DNA of 25,914 nucleotides from Bacteroidaceae bacterium. GTDB lineage: Bacteria > Bacteroidota > Bacteroidia > Bacteroidales > CHK158-818. Positions 15,138 through 23,056 of this stretch are shown here, in pieces. The translations under genes and the position numbers were made by a program. The stretch spans positions 1 through 25,914 of the forward strand of contig JAFUKV010000266.1 in the NCBI GenBank assembly GCA_017467745.1. The letters are read 5' to 3'. The notes under the pieces were generated by a model. It saw only the letters and a program-made list of their open reading frames with translations. It was not told the origin of the DNA and made no database searches. How positions within the stretch are numbered: the stretch's first letter is position 1; every line of letters begins with the position of its first letter.

Positions 15138-16856
15138 ATGGCAAAAAGAATAGTAGTAGATCCGGTTACTCGTATAGAAGGGCATTTGCGTATAGAAGCC
15201 GATATTGAGAACGGTATTATAAAAGATGCGTACAGTTCCGGTACGATGATACGCGGATTGGAGATTATTGCGCAAAATCGAGATCCTCGTGAGGTTTGGG
15301 CTTATGTAGGCAGGGTATGCGGCGTGTGTACCTCTATCCATTCGTTGTGCTCGGTACGGGCGGTAGAAAATGCGTTGGGTATTGTGATACCTCCTAATGC
15401 CGAGATGGTTAGAAACTTAATGCAGGCTGCATTGTTAGAACAAGATCATATCGTTCATTTCTATCAATTACAGGCATTAGATTGGGTAGATGTGGTTTCT
15501 GCGTTGAAAGCAGACCCAAAGGAAACTTCTGAAATAGCTCAAAGCATATCTGCTTGGCCGAAAAGTTCTGTCGGGTACTTCGCCGATATCCAAAAGAAAA
15601 TCAAGAATTTCATGGATACCAGCAAATTAGGTATTTTCGCTAATGGATATTGGGGGCATCCTGCGTATAAATTGCCTCCGGCGGTAAATTTGTTGGCGGT
15701 TGCTCATTATCTGGAAGCTCTTGAAGTTCAGAAAGACATTGTAAAAATACAGACTATATTCGGAGGTAAAAATCCGCATCCTAATTTTTTGGTCGGAGGT
15801 ATGGCGTGCGCCGTAAATATTAACGACCCGAATGCTTTGAATTTAGAGCGTTTAAGTTACGTTGCCGAGATTATAGAAGAGACCCGGCAATTTGCACAGC
15901 AGGTTTATTTGCCAGATGTTTTGGCTATTGCTTCATATTATCCGGAATGGACTAAAATAGGCGGAGGTTTGAGGAACTATATTTCGTATGGAGATTTTCC
16001 GATGGGTAATTATGGCGAATTGCAGACATATAAGATACCCAGAGGCATTATTGTCGATAGAAATATGTCTCGTATAGAACCTTTCGATCCTACCGATATG
16101 GATGGTTTGCAGGAATTTGTCAATAATTCGTGGTATAAATATACGGAAGGTAAAAATGTCGGTCTTCATCCATCGGTGGGAGAAACGGTTTTAGACTATA
16201 CAGGTCCTACACCTCCTTATGAATATTTGGATGTAGATAAACCGTATAGCTGGATAAAAACGCCTCGATACAAAGGAATGCCTATGGAAACGGGGCCTTT
16301 GGCTCGGTTTATTGTAGGATACGCATCCGGAAATGAGCAATATAGGGAGATAACCGATAGATGTTTGGCGCATCTCAATGTGCCGTTAGAAGCTGTTTAT
16401 TCTACTGTGGGGCGAACGTTAGCGCGCGCTATGGAGGCTTCGTTAGTTGCCGATTGGATGGGCGATTTTTATCGTCAGCTATTGAGTAATATAAAATCGG
16501 GAGATTACAGAATGTTCAATAATACTTATTGGGAACCGTCTACATGGCCTAAAAAGGCGCAAGGGTATGGCCTTACTGAGGCACCTCGCGGTTCGTTGGC
16601 GCACTATGTGGATATTTCGGATAAAAAGGTGGCGCGTTATCAAATGGTCGTACCTACTACATGGAACGCTTCTCCCCGAGACACCAAAGGGCAACATTCT
16701 GCATTCGAGGCATCTTTGATAGGAACTCCGGTATTTGATTCTTCTGTTCCGTTGGAAATTATCAGAACTATCCACTCGTTTGATCCTTGTTTGGCCTGTG
16801 CTGTTCATTTATATGATGAAAAGGGATCGTTTGTTCATCAGTTAGATTGTATGTAA
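15138..16856 (+). CDS. hyaB: [NiFe]-hydrogenase large (catalytic) subunit precursor
   Basis: Carries the Ni-Fe active site that splits H2. 572 aa, a normal group 1 length. The N-terminal nickel ligands are C61 and C64 in RVCGVCTSIHS, with H68; TRIEGH at 11-16 holds the glutamate (E14) of the proton path. The C-terminal ligands are C551 and C554 in DPCLACAVH. The maturation protease should cut after H557 and remove the last 15 residues (starting LYDEKG). There is no signal peptide: it is exported by riding with the Tat-bearing small subunit. The gene starts 24 bp after hyaA and is followed 16 bp later by the cytochrome gene. All ligands are present, so it should be active once matured by the Hyp proteins of this locus. 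Confidence 0.97.
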   Translation: MAKRIVVDPVTRIEGHLRIEADIENGIIKDAYSSGTMIRGLEIIAQNRDPREVWAYVGRVCGVCTSIHSLCSVRAVENALGIVIPPNAEMVRNLMQAALLEQDHIVHFYQLQALDWVDVVSALKADPKETSEIAQSISAWPKSSVGYFADIQKKIKNFMDTSKLGIFANGYWGHPAYKLPPAVNLLAVAHYLEALEVQKDIVKIQTIFGGKNPHPNFLVGGMACAVNINDPNALNLERLSYVAEIIEETRQFAQQVYLPDVLAIASYYPEWTKIGGGLRNYISYGDFPMGNYGELQTYKIPRGIIVDRNMSRIEPFDPTDMDGLQEFVNNSWYKYTEGKNVGLHPSVGETVLDYTGPTPPYEYLDVDKPYSWIKTPRYKGMPMETGPLARFIVGYASGNEQYREITDRCLAHLNVPLEAVYSTVGRTLARAMEASLVADWMGDFYRQLLSNIKSGDYRMFNNTYWEPSTWPKKAQGYGLTEAPRGSLAHYVDISDKKVARYQMVVPTTWNASPRDTKGQHSAFEASLIGTPVFDSSVPLEIIRTIHSFDPCLACAVHLYDEKGSFVHQLDCM

Positions 16857-16872
16857 TAAAAACGAAAGAGAT

Positions 16873-17643
16873 ATGATTAGTCGGAAACCAGCGTTAAGAG
16901 AGGTGTATGTGTGGCAATTGCCTGTACGTATATTTCATTGGGTAAATGCTTTTACAATTACGGTTCTAATTGTAACGGGTTTTATTATAGGCGATCCGCC
17001 TGCTATTATGCACGGCACTGCTCCGGAATTTAATTATTGGTTCGGGTGGGTACGGTTAGCGCATTTTATTGCAGCTTTTATATTTGTAATCAATCTGTTG
17101 GTACGTATATATTGGGCTTTTGCAGGAAATGTTTTCGCAAGATGGAATAATTTTATCCCGCTGACCCGAAAACAGATTAATGGTATTTTCGAGACAATAA
17201 AGGTAGATGTATTGCTGTTGACTCCAAAACCGGTTTACGACATAGGACACAATTCTTTGGCTGCGTTTACTTATTTCGGACTGCTATTAGTTTCTATCGT
17301 TCAGATTGTTACCGGATTTGCTATGTTCAGCGCATCCAGTAACGCTTGGTATGCTCCTTATTTTGAAGATTTGTTAATCAGTATGAATGGGTTCTTTCCG
17401 GTTCGTAACATCCACCATATATTGATGTGGTTTTTTGTCTTGTTTGTGATAGTACATGTTTATTTGGTGTTTTATCATGATTATATAGAACGCAATGGTG
17501 TAGCCTCTTCTATGATAGGAGGATGGAAGTTTATAAACGATAAGGTTGTAGAACAATTTTTATCGGAGGAGAAAGAAAACGAACGGTTGGAAGTCGATAG
17601 AAAAATAGAACAGTCAGAATTGAAAGAAGATATAAACGCATGA
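16873..17643 (+). CDS. hyaC: Ni/Fe-hydrogenase b-type cytochrome subunit
   Basis: Di-haem membrane cytochrome (256 aa) that takes electrons from the small subunit and reduces the quinone pool, menaquinone in this group. Four hydrophobic helices are visible at about 25-40, 63-82, 128-150 and 183-203. Candidate haem ligands are H22 (IFHW), H64 (RLAHF), H182 or H181 and H195 in HHILMWFFVLFVIVHVY, followed by the YHDYIE block that is the family signature. The C-terminal 40 residues are charged and cytoplasmic, longer than strictly needed. The stop overlaps the next start by four bases (ATGA), so the protease is translationally coupled. This subunit shows that the enzyme is a respiratory, H2-consuming type rather than a ferredoxin-linked H2 producer. 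Confidence 0.95.
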   Translation: MISRKPALREVYVWQLPVRIFHWVNAFTITVLIVTGFIIGDPPAIMHGTAPEFNYWFGWVRLAHFIAAFIFVINLLVRIYWAFAGNVFARWNNFIPLTRKQINGIFETIKVDVLLLTPKPVYDIGHNSLAAFTYFGLLLVSIVQIVTGFAMFSASSNAWYAPYFEDLLISMNGFFPVRNIHHILMWFFVLFVIVHVYLVFYHDYIERNGVASSMIGGWKFINDKVVEQFLSEEKENERLEVDRKIEQSELKEDINA

Positions 17644-18098
17644 GTAAAATTTTGGTTTTAGGGTTAGGTAATTTGGTATTGAAAGACGAAGGCGTGGGTA
17701 TCCATGCCGTTCAACGGATGCAACGAGATACATTGTCGGAAGGTATTGACATTTTAGATGGCGGTACGGGCGGTATATTTATGATAGGGACTTTACAGCA
17801 ATACGACCATGTTATTATGATAGACGCCACGTTAGATACGAATCCTCCCGGAACGGTGTGGCGATTGAAACCGAAGTATTCTACCGATTATCCTCGCTTG
17901 ATGAGCGCTCATGAAATAGGATTGAAAGATATGATAGACGCTATGATTGTGCAAGACCATATTCCGGATATTGATTTGGTGATTGTTTCTGCGCGTGATG
18001 TTCAAGAAATTGGGATGGAACTCTCTCCTCCGGTAGAAAAGGCGTTGCCGAAGATAATGGATACGGTAAATGAAATAATACAAGAATTACGGAATTGA
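17640..18098 (+). CDS. hyaD: Hydrogenase maturation endopeptidase (HyaD/HybD family)
   Basis: Nickel-dependent checkpoint protease (152 aa) that removes the C-terminal peptide of the large subunit once nickel is inserted. The start ILVLGLGNLVLKDEGVG is diagnostic; E17, D62 (MIDA) and H91 (MSAHE) correspond in place to the nickel-binding E16, D62 and H93 of E. coli HybD. LDGGTGG (39-45) is the other conserved loop. It is the last gene of the rightward operon, sharing ATGA with the cytochrome gene. A hairpin follows 4 bp after the stop. No HyaE or HyaF homologue follows, unlike the E. coli hya operon. Confidence 0.95.
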   Translation: MSKILVLGLGNLVLKDEGVGIHAVQRMQRDTLSEGIDILDGGTGGIFMIGTLQQYDHVIMIDATLDTNPPGTVWRLKPKYSTDYPRLMSAHEIGLKDMIDAMIVQDHIPDIDLVIVSARDVQEIGMELSPPVEKALPKIMDTVNEIIQELRN

Positions 18099-18102
18099 AA
18101 AA

Positions 18103-18126
18103 AGCCGGAGAAATATTCTCGCGGCT
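18103..18126 (-). terminator. Terminator between the hydrogenase operon and the NmrA-like gene
   Basis: AGCCGGAGAA (18103-18112) pairs with TTCTCGCGGCT (18116-18126) with one bulged G and a 3-nt loop. Read on the minus strand, the hairpin is followed by TTTTTT, so it is best as the terminator of the leftward NmrA-like gene. On the plus strand it has no U-tract but may still end the hydrogenase transcript. Confidence 0.6.
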
Positions 18127-18152
18127 ATCATAAATTCGTTTGAAATGAAACT

Positions 18153-19079
18153 TTAATGTCGGTAAACCTCTTTGAGATAATCGGAGAGGTTTTTGTTTTT
18201 ATGTATCGGTTGTCTTTTTCTGTTGAACCAGTTAGGAAGAACGTTTGTATAAGACTTTGCTCTTTCTTTGTTTCGTCTTTCTAATAGTCGGAATAGTGTA
18301 AAGTCGGGTACATCGAACTCATTCATTTCTATGGATTTTGCAACCGATACAATTCTTTCGGTTAGCGTTTCAGGCACGCTGTCGTTTAGCAAAGACTCTC
18401 TGAAAAAAGCATTTTCTACGGGAGAATAATAAATAGGAGTTTCTATAATGGATGATAATATATCGGCAATATCAGTAAAAGAGTGCGAAATATCATTAGA
18501 TATTTTATATGTGGCGCCTACCTTCGGCCTATTTTGAGTAAAATAGACTACTATTTCCGCTATGGATTCGGCCGATGTAAAACTGATACGTCCGTTGCCT
18601 CCGGGAAATAAAATTTTTCCTGATACAACAGGATTTCCGATAAAAATAGGCATTTGCTCCATTAAGATATTTCGTCTTAATATCGTGTACAATATGCCGG
18701 AGTTCCGTATGGCGGTTTCTGTTTCTGCATTTTCTTCGGCCAAGATGCAAGAGGAATTTCCTACCAGAATGGAACTGATGTATATTATGTGCTTAACGCC
18801 TGCGCCCGAAGCCGTGCGCAGTAAGTTAACATAACCTGTCCTTAGGTCGGATAAAAGATTGGAGTGTGTGATGATTAATGTATCTACGCCTTTCATGGCT
18901 TTGTCTAAGGATGGATGATTATCCAGATTTCCTATTACGGCATCAATGTTCAGCGTATTGTAAAAAGATATGTCTGATTGGGAGGGTAGCAATACCCGGA
19001 TATTTTCTGATTTTTGTTCAAGAAAAGCGTTTAATATTTGTCTGCCCGGAGCGTTTTGAGTATCGGTAATTAGTATCAT
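18153..19079 (-). CDS. NmrA-like/atypical SDR Rossmann protein
   Basis: 308-aa protein with the overall pattern of NmrA-type atypical short-chain dehydrogenases. An N-terminal beta-alpha-beta unit opens MILITDTQNAPGRQIL; blocks such as GVDTLIITHS, GVKHIIYISSI and SGILYTILRRNILMEQ match the family, and FPGGNGRISFTSAESIAEI matches its substrate region. The dinucleotide-binding motif is degenerate: of the usual GxxGxxG only the last glycine (G12) remains. It may therefore bind NAD(P) weakly or act as a redox-sensing regulator like NmrA itself. The C-terminal third is charged. It is a single-gene transcript, divergent from the TRIC gene and convergent with the hydrogenase operon; a functional link to the hydrogenase is not shown. 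Confidence 0.75.
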   Translation of the reverse strand: MILITDTQNAPGRQILNAFLEQKSENIRVLLPSQSDISFYNTLNIDAVIGNLDNHPSLDKAMKGVDTLIITHSNLLSDLRTGYVNLLRTASGAGVKHIIYISSILVGNSSCILAEENAETETAIRNSGILYTILRRNILMEQMPIFIGNPVVSGKILFPGGNGRISFTSAESIAEIVVYFTQNRPKVGATYKISNDISHSFTDIADILSSIIETPIYYSPVENAFFRESLLNDSVPETLTERIVSVAKSIEMNEFDVPDFTLFRLLERRNKERAKSYTNVLPNWFNRKRQPIHKNKNLSDYLKEVYRH

Positions 19080-19175
19080 AATACGGAAATAATTTTAAAC
19101 TTTCTTAGGCAGAACGATTACAACAATTAAAAGGTTGTGAAACAAAAGAAAAATTATATCAAATCGTATAAAATG

Positions 19176-19206
19176 TTTCAGTAGTGGTAGATTCTTGTTA
19201 CTTTTG
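19176..19206 (+). promoter_or_regulatory. Promoter of the TRIC-gtrA-GT2-GT39 run
   Basis: The -7 element TACTTTTG (19199-19206) matches TAnnTTTG, and a near-consensus -33 element TTTC (19176-19179) lies 19 bp upstream, the expected Bacteroidota spacing. Transcription would start roughly 10 nt before the ATG at 19225. Its position rules out the upstream TTG at 19195 as a start. Confidence 0.6.
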
Positions 19207-19224
19207 CAGCAATTTTGTAATAAA

Positions 19225-19854
19225 ATGGAAAATACATTTCTGACGATTATTGAAATATTGGGTACAATAGCATTTGCGATAAGCGGTATAAGGTTGGCTT
19301 CCGCTAAAAAGTTCGATTGGTTCGGTGCATATGTTGTAGGGCTGGTTACTGCTATCGGAGGTGGAACTATTCGAGATGTAATGCTGGGATGTACACCGTT
19401 CTGGATGCTGAACAGCATATATTTGGCCGTTACGGGAATATCGTTATTGTCCGTTATTATTTTCGGAAAATATCTAATTCGTTTACAAAATACGTTTTTT
19501 ATTTTCGATACGATCGGTTTGGCGTTGTTCGTCATTATCGGGATTCAAAAGTCATTAGCTCTCGATTTCCCTTTTTGGGTAGCTATTGTAATGGGCACGA
19601 TTACCGGTTCGGCTGGCGGTATATTGCGGGATATTTTTATCAATGAAGAACCTCTTTTTTTTAGGAAAGACATATACGCTATGGCGTGTGTAATAGGCGG
19701 ATTGTTTTATTGGGCATGTTATTCTGTAAATTTAGAAGAGGTAACTACTCAGATTATATCGGCCGGAAGTGTTATATTAGTGCGTATAGTTGCAGTGAAG
19801 TATCACTTGTCTTTACCGGTTTTAAAGGGAGACGAAACAGAGATTAATTCGTAA
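19225..19854 (+). CDS. TRIC/UPF0126 family cation channel-like membrane protein
   Basis: 209-aa inner-membrane protein with two homologous halves of three helices plus a seventh, the architecture of prokaryotic TRIC channels (YicG-like, UPF0126). The repeat signatures AIGGGTIRDVMLG and GSAGGILRDIFINEEP are both visible; they form the pore kinks. Prokaryotic TRICs conduct monovalent cations in structural studies, while the annotation 'trimeric intracellular cation channel' comes from animal relatives, so transport of potassium is inferred. I start at the ATG at 19225 because a promoter overlaps the possible upstream TTG. The gtrA gene begins 3 bp after its stop, so it heads the same transcript as the glycosylation genes, though a shared function is not evident. 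Confidence 0.9.
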   Translation: MENTFLTIIEILGTIAFAISGIRLASAKKFDWFGAYVVGLVTAIGGGTIRDVMLGCTPFWMLNSIYLAVTGISLLSVIIFGKYLIRLQNTFFIFDTIGLALFVIIGIQKSLALDFPFWVAIVMGTITGSAGGILRDIFINEEPLFFRKDIYAMACVIGGLFYWACYSVNLEEVTTQIISAGSVILVRIVAVKYHLSLPVLKGDETEINS

Positions 19855-19857
19855 GTT

Positions 19858-20250
19858 ATGATCATTCAAAAAAAGACAACAATACAGTTGATAAAGTTCG
19901 CTATGGTAGGCGTACTTAATACTACCTTGTCGCTTGTTGTAATTTACTCGTTGATGACTTTTTTCCATGTTGGGGTATATACCGCCAATATTTGGGGATA
20001 CGTTGTCGGCGTTACCAATAGTTTTATTTGGAATAAGGTTTGGGTATTTCGAAAAAATGGCGGCACGATATGCCGAGAAGTTCTTTATTTCTTAGCTATA
20101 TTCGCTTTCTGTTACGGAATACAGTTCATGTCTCTCCGGTTTATGATTGAGACAATTTCACTTAACTCTTATGTCGCTCAGTTGTTAGCTATGGGAGTAT
20201 ATACGATAATGAACTTTATACTGAATAAATGTGTAACGTTCAGGTGTTGA
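19858..20250 (+). CDS. GtrA family membrane protein (putative polyprenyl-phosphate-sugar flippase)
   Basis: Small four-helix membrane protein (130 aa) of the GtrA family. Members are proposed to flip undecaprenyl-phosphate-linked sugars across the inner membrane. Features seen: IKFAMVGVLNTTLSLVVIY opening the first helix, the GYVVGVTNSFIWNKVWVF block (the family's most conserved region, with asparagine and tryptophans), and NFILNKCVTFRC at the end. The downstream genes encode a DPM1-like GT2 that would make the lipid-linked sugar and a PMT/ArnT-like transferase that would use it, which fits the three-part gtrA-gtrB-gtr(type) logic of O-antigen glucosylation. The sugar is unknown. Confidence 0.88.
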   Translation: MIIQKKTTIQLIKFAMVGVLNTTLSLVVIYSLMTFFHVGVYTANIWGYVVGVTNSFIWNKVWVFRKNGGTICREVLYFLAIFAFCYGIQFMSLRFMIETISLNSYVAQLLAMGVYTIMNFILNKCVTFRC

Positions 20251-20280
20251 TAGTATTTGAATTGTTTTAATCGGGGTATT

Positions 20281-21222
20281 ATGAAATTAAGCATTATTAT
20301 TCCTTGTTATAATGAAGAGGCTGTAATTGTTACTTCGTATAAAAGATTTACTGAGGTAATGACGGCAAACGGATACGATTACGAACTGTTGTTTGTGAAT
20401 GACGGAAGTAAAGACAGAACGGAGGAAATTTTGTCAGATCTTGCTTCAACGGACTATCGCGTAAAACTTATCTCATTCTCTCGTAATTTCGGACATCAAA
20501 ATGCCGTATCTGCCGGATTGCATAATTGTAAGGGAGATGTAGCGGTTATTATAGATGCCGATTTGCAAGATCCTCCCGAAGTAATACCTCAGATGATTGA
20601 GACATACGAAAAAGAAGAATGTAATGTGGTGTATGCCGTTCGTAAAAAGCGGAAAGGAGAGTCGTTTTTTAAGCGAGTAACAGCGAAACTCTTTTATCGG
20701 GGACTTAATTTATTGTCCGATTTTTCTTTTCCTGTCGATACGGGGGATTTCCGGTTAATAGATAAGTATGTATTAGATGCGTTCAGACAATTTCCCGAAA
20801 AGCATAAATATCTTCGGGGTTTGTTCTGCTGGATGGGGTTTAAGCAGGTTCCGTTTTATTATGACAGAGACGAACGAAAAGCAGGAGAAACAAAATATAC
20901 ATTGACTAAAATGATACGATTGGCGTCGATAGGGCTTTTCGGATTCTCTAAAAAACCGTTGAGGTTAGCTATTTCGTTAGGATGTGTTTCCATATTAATA
21001 GCTCTTGCATTGGTATTGTGGATTTTGTATCTTCATATCTTTGCCAACGAGAACGTAATGCCGGGATGGTCGTCTACTGTTATTATTATATTGTTTTTGG
21101 GAGGAGTACAATTGTTTACAATCGGAATTCTGGGCGAATATATTGGAAATATTTTCGATGAAACCAAAAACAGACCGGAGTATATCATTTATAAAAAAGT
21201 CAATTTCGACGAAAAACAATAA
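20281..21222 (+). CDS. GT2 family glycosyltransferase, GtrB/DPM1-like
   Basis: Membrane-anchored glycosyltransferase (313 aa) expected to move a sugar from a nucleotide donor onto polyprenyl phosphate on the cytoplasmic face. The GT-A fold opens LSIIIPCYNEE, the nucleotide-binding region has NDGSKDRT (40-47), and DADLQDPPE at 92-100 supplies the metal-binding DxD; RGLFCWMGF is near the acceptor side. Two C-terminal helices (about 228-250 and 263-288) match the GtrB arrangement. The ATG at 20281 begins the conserved MKLSIIIP; an in-frame start at 20257 adds eight unconserved residues and is less likely. It is 30 bp after gtrA and 39 bp before the GT39 gene. Confidence 0.92.
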   Translation: MKLSIIIPCYNEEAVIVTSYKRFTEVMTANGYDYELLFVNDGSKDRTEEILSDLASTDYRVKLISFSRNFGHQNAVSAGLHNCKGDVAVIIDADLQDPPEVIPQMIETYEKEECNVVYAVRKKRKGESFFKRVTAKLFYRGLNLLSDFSFPVDTGDFRLIDKYVLDAFRQFPEKHKYLRGLFCWMGFKQVPFYYDRDERKAGETKYTLTKMIRLASIGLFGFSKKPLRLAISLGCVSILIALALVLWILYLHIFANENVMPGWSSTVIIILFLGGVQLFTIGILGEYIGNIFDETKNRPEYIIYKKVNFDEKQ

Positions 21223-21261
21223 ATCTCGAATACCGCAATATCAAAGCAACAGACTGTTATC

Positions 21262-22977
21262 ATGCAAATAAATACAAGAAATACGCTTTTACTGATAGTA
21301 ATACTTATCGGTATGTTTACTATTTTACCGTATATCGGTATCGTAAATTTTCATACAAAGGGAGAGCCCCGCGAGGCGGTAGTAGCCGTATCCATGCTTA
21401 ATAATCATAATTGGATATTACCTATTAATAATGGAGGAGATATTGCCTATAAGCCGCCGATGTTTCATTGGCTTATAGCTTTGTTTTCGCTTCCCATAGG
21501 TCATGTTACCGAATATACGTCTCGTTTGCCGTCGGCATTGGCTGCTATTATAATGGCGATATGTTGTTTCTTGTTTTTTGCCAAACGGATAAATAACTCT
21601 ACGGCATTTTTAAGCGTATTGCTTACTATATCGACATTCGAGATACATCGTGCGGCGATGGCGTCGCGTGTAGATATGGTTATGACCATGTTTATGGTGC
21701 TCTCTTTTCTTCAATTATATAAATGGAATGAAAAAGGAGCAAGGGGCATATCTATTGTTGCAACTGTTTTGATGGGGTGTGCAGCGCTGACGAAAGGACC
21801 TGTCGGTATTGTCTTGCCTTGTGCTATTATCGGTTTGTTTATGTTGATAAGAGGACAGAATTTATTTAAGGTAATAGGAAAATGTACTCTTATGGGAATT
21901 GTATCGTGCATTTTGCCTGCTATTTGGTATTATTGTGCATATAAGCAAGGAGGAGAAGCTTTTTTATCATTGGTGATGGAAGAGAATTTCGGACGGTTTA
22001 TGGGTAAAATGTCGTATGAATCGCATGAGCAACCTATTATTTACTACTTTTATATAACGTTGGCGGGTTTTATTCCGTGGTCTATTCTGGCTTTTATCTC
22101 TGTTTTTACATTGCCTTATAAGTGGCCGAAAGAGAAACTATTGCAGAAGTGGAAATCTTTAAAGCAATCGATAACGGAGATGAACGATGCCCGATTGTAC
22201 AGTCTTCTTTGTATAGTTACGGTATTTGTATTTTTCTGCATACCGAAAAGCAAACGAAGCGTTTATATCATGTCTATATATCCGTTTATAGCGTTCTTTT
22301 TGGCGGAATATATGTTTTATTTGTTGCGTAACAAGCAAACTGTCTGGCGGATTTTCGGCTCTTTTTTGTCTGCGCTGATAGGGGTAACGCTCGTTTTGTT
22401 GTTGATTGTCCGTTTTATTAAACTGGAAGTTTTATTATCGGTTGTTCCTGCCTTAGAAAGTGTCTCAGTATATATAGTTGCTTTGCAGGAAACTTCGGTT
22501 TCGTTGTGGGCTGTAACAGCCGTTGTATGTACTTTGGCTGCAATTTTGACAATATACAAATCTCGGAAAGAATGTTGTAGTAATAATCGTTATCTATATG
22601 CGGTTGTTTTTCTCTTTTTTAGTTTTCAGGTTGTATTAGATGCCTATGTGCTTCCGAGCGTATTGAACCGCAAATCGATGTCGCCCTTTGCCGAAGAGGT
22701 AATAAAAACCGTACCGGAAGGGAAAATCTATTCTTATGTCTCTACTCCGATGTTGCGTTTCTTTATTGTTAATTTTTATGCTAATGACAGGGTTGTGGAT
22801 TTTGAAAAAGAACAACCCGAAGATGGTTATTTATTGGTGGGAAAAAGAGATTTTGAGGATATTCGGAAAAAGTATGGCGGTTTATATGATTTTCATCCTG
22901 TACTGATTTCTTCACAAAAAGGAAATGAAGTCAGGGATATTATATATTTGTATGCTTTCTCGAAGACGGAGCATTAA
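21262..22977 (+). CDS. ArnT/PMT-like glycosyltransferase (GT39/GT83 type)
   Basis: Polytopic GT-C enzyme (571 aa) that would transfer a sugar from polyprenyl phosphate to a lipid or glycan on the periplasmic side. After the first helix comes GEPREAVVAVSML, the first external loop with the catalytic acidic residue, as in ArnT/PMT enzymes (usually D/E-x-x-R/Y), then YKPPMFHWLIAL, a family block. About 12 hydrophobic helices follow, and a soluble C-terminal domain (about 480-571) ends the protein, as in ArnT. In E. coli ArnT adds aminoarabinose to lipid A; here acceptor and sugar are unknown, since no arnA- or arnB-like sugar genes are present. Last gene of the run, closed by a strong terminator. 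Confidence 0.88.
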   Translation: MQINTRNTLLLIVILIGMFTILPYIGIVNFHTKGEPREAVVAVSMLNNHNWILPINNGGDIAYKPPMFHWLIALFSLPIGHVTEYTSRLPSALAAIIMAICCFLFFAKRINNSTAFLSVLLTISTFEIHRAAMASRVDMVMTMFMVLSFLQLYKWNEKGARGISIVATVLMGCAALTKGPVGIVLPCAIIGLFMLIRGQNLFKVIGKCTLMGIVSCILPAIWYYCAYKQGGEAFLSLVMEENFGRFMGKMSYESHEQPIIYYFYITLAGFIPWSILAFISVFTLPYKWPKEKLLQKWKSLKQSITEMNDARLYSLLCIVTVFVFFCIPKSKRSVYIMSIYPFIAFFLAEYMFYLLRNKQTVWRIFGSFLSALIGVTLVLLLIVRFIKLEVLLSVVPALESVSVYIVALQETSVSLWAVTAVVCTLAAILTIYKSRKECCSNNRYLYAVVFLFFSFQVVLDAYVLPSVLNRKSMSPFAEEVIKTVPEGKIYSYVSTPMLRFFIVNFYANDRVVDFEKEQPEDGYLLVGKRDFEDIRKKYGGLYDFHPVLISSQKGNEVRDIIYLYAFSKTEH

Positions 22978-22991
22978 AAAAATTTGTTTGT

Positions 22992-23037
22992 AAGCAGTAC
23001 TCCCGAAAACAATTTATTGTTTTCGGGAGTACTGCTT
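22992..23037. terminator. Bidirectional terminator, 22-bp perfect inverted repeat
   Basis: Arms at 22992-23013 and 23016-23037 are fully complementary over 22 bp, separated by two bases (a few inner pairs must open to form a loop). TTTT ends the right arm. It lies between the convergent GT39 and DUF5686 genes, 14 bp and 19 bp from their stops, and suits termination from both sides. Confidence 0.85.
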
Positions 23038-23056
23038 TTAGGAGAAAAGTTTTTGT

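Noticed and set aside
19195..19224. TTG start 30 bp upstream for the TRIC gene
   Set aside because: It falls within the predicted -7 element; the ATG at 19225 gives the conserved membrane N-terminus.
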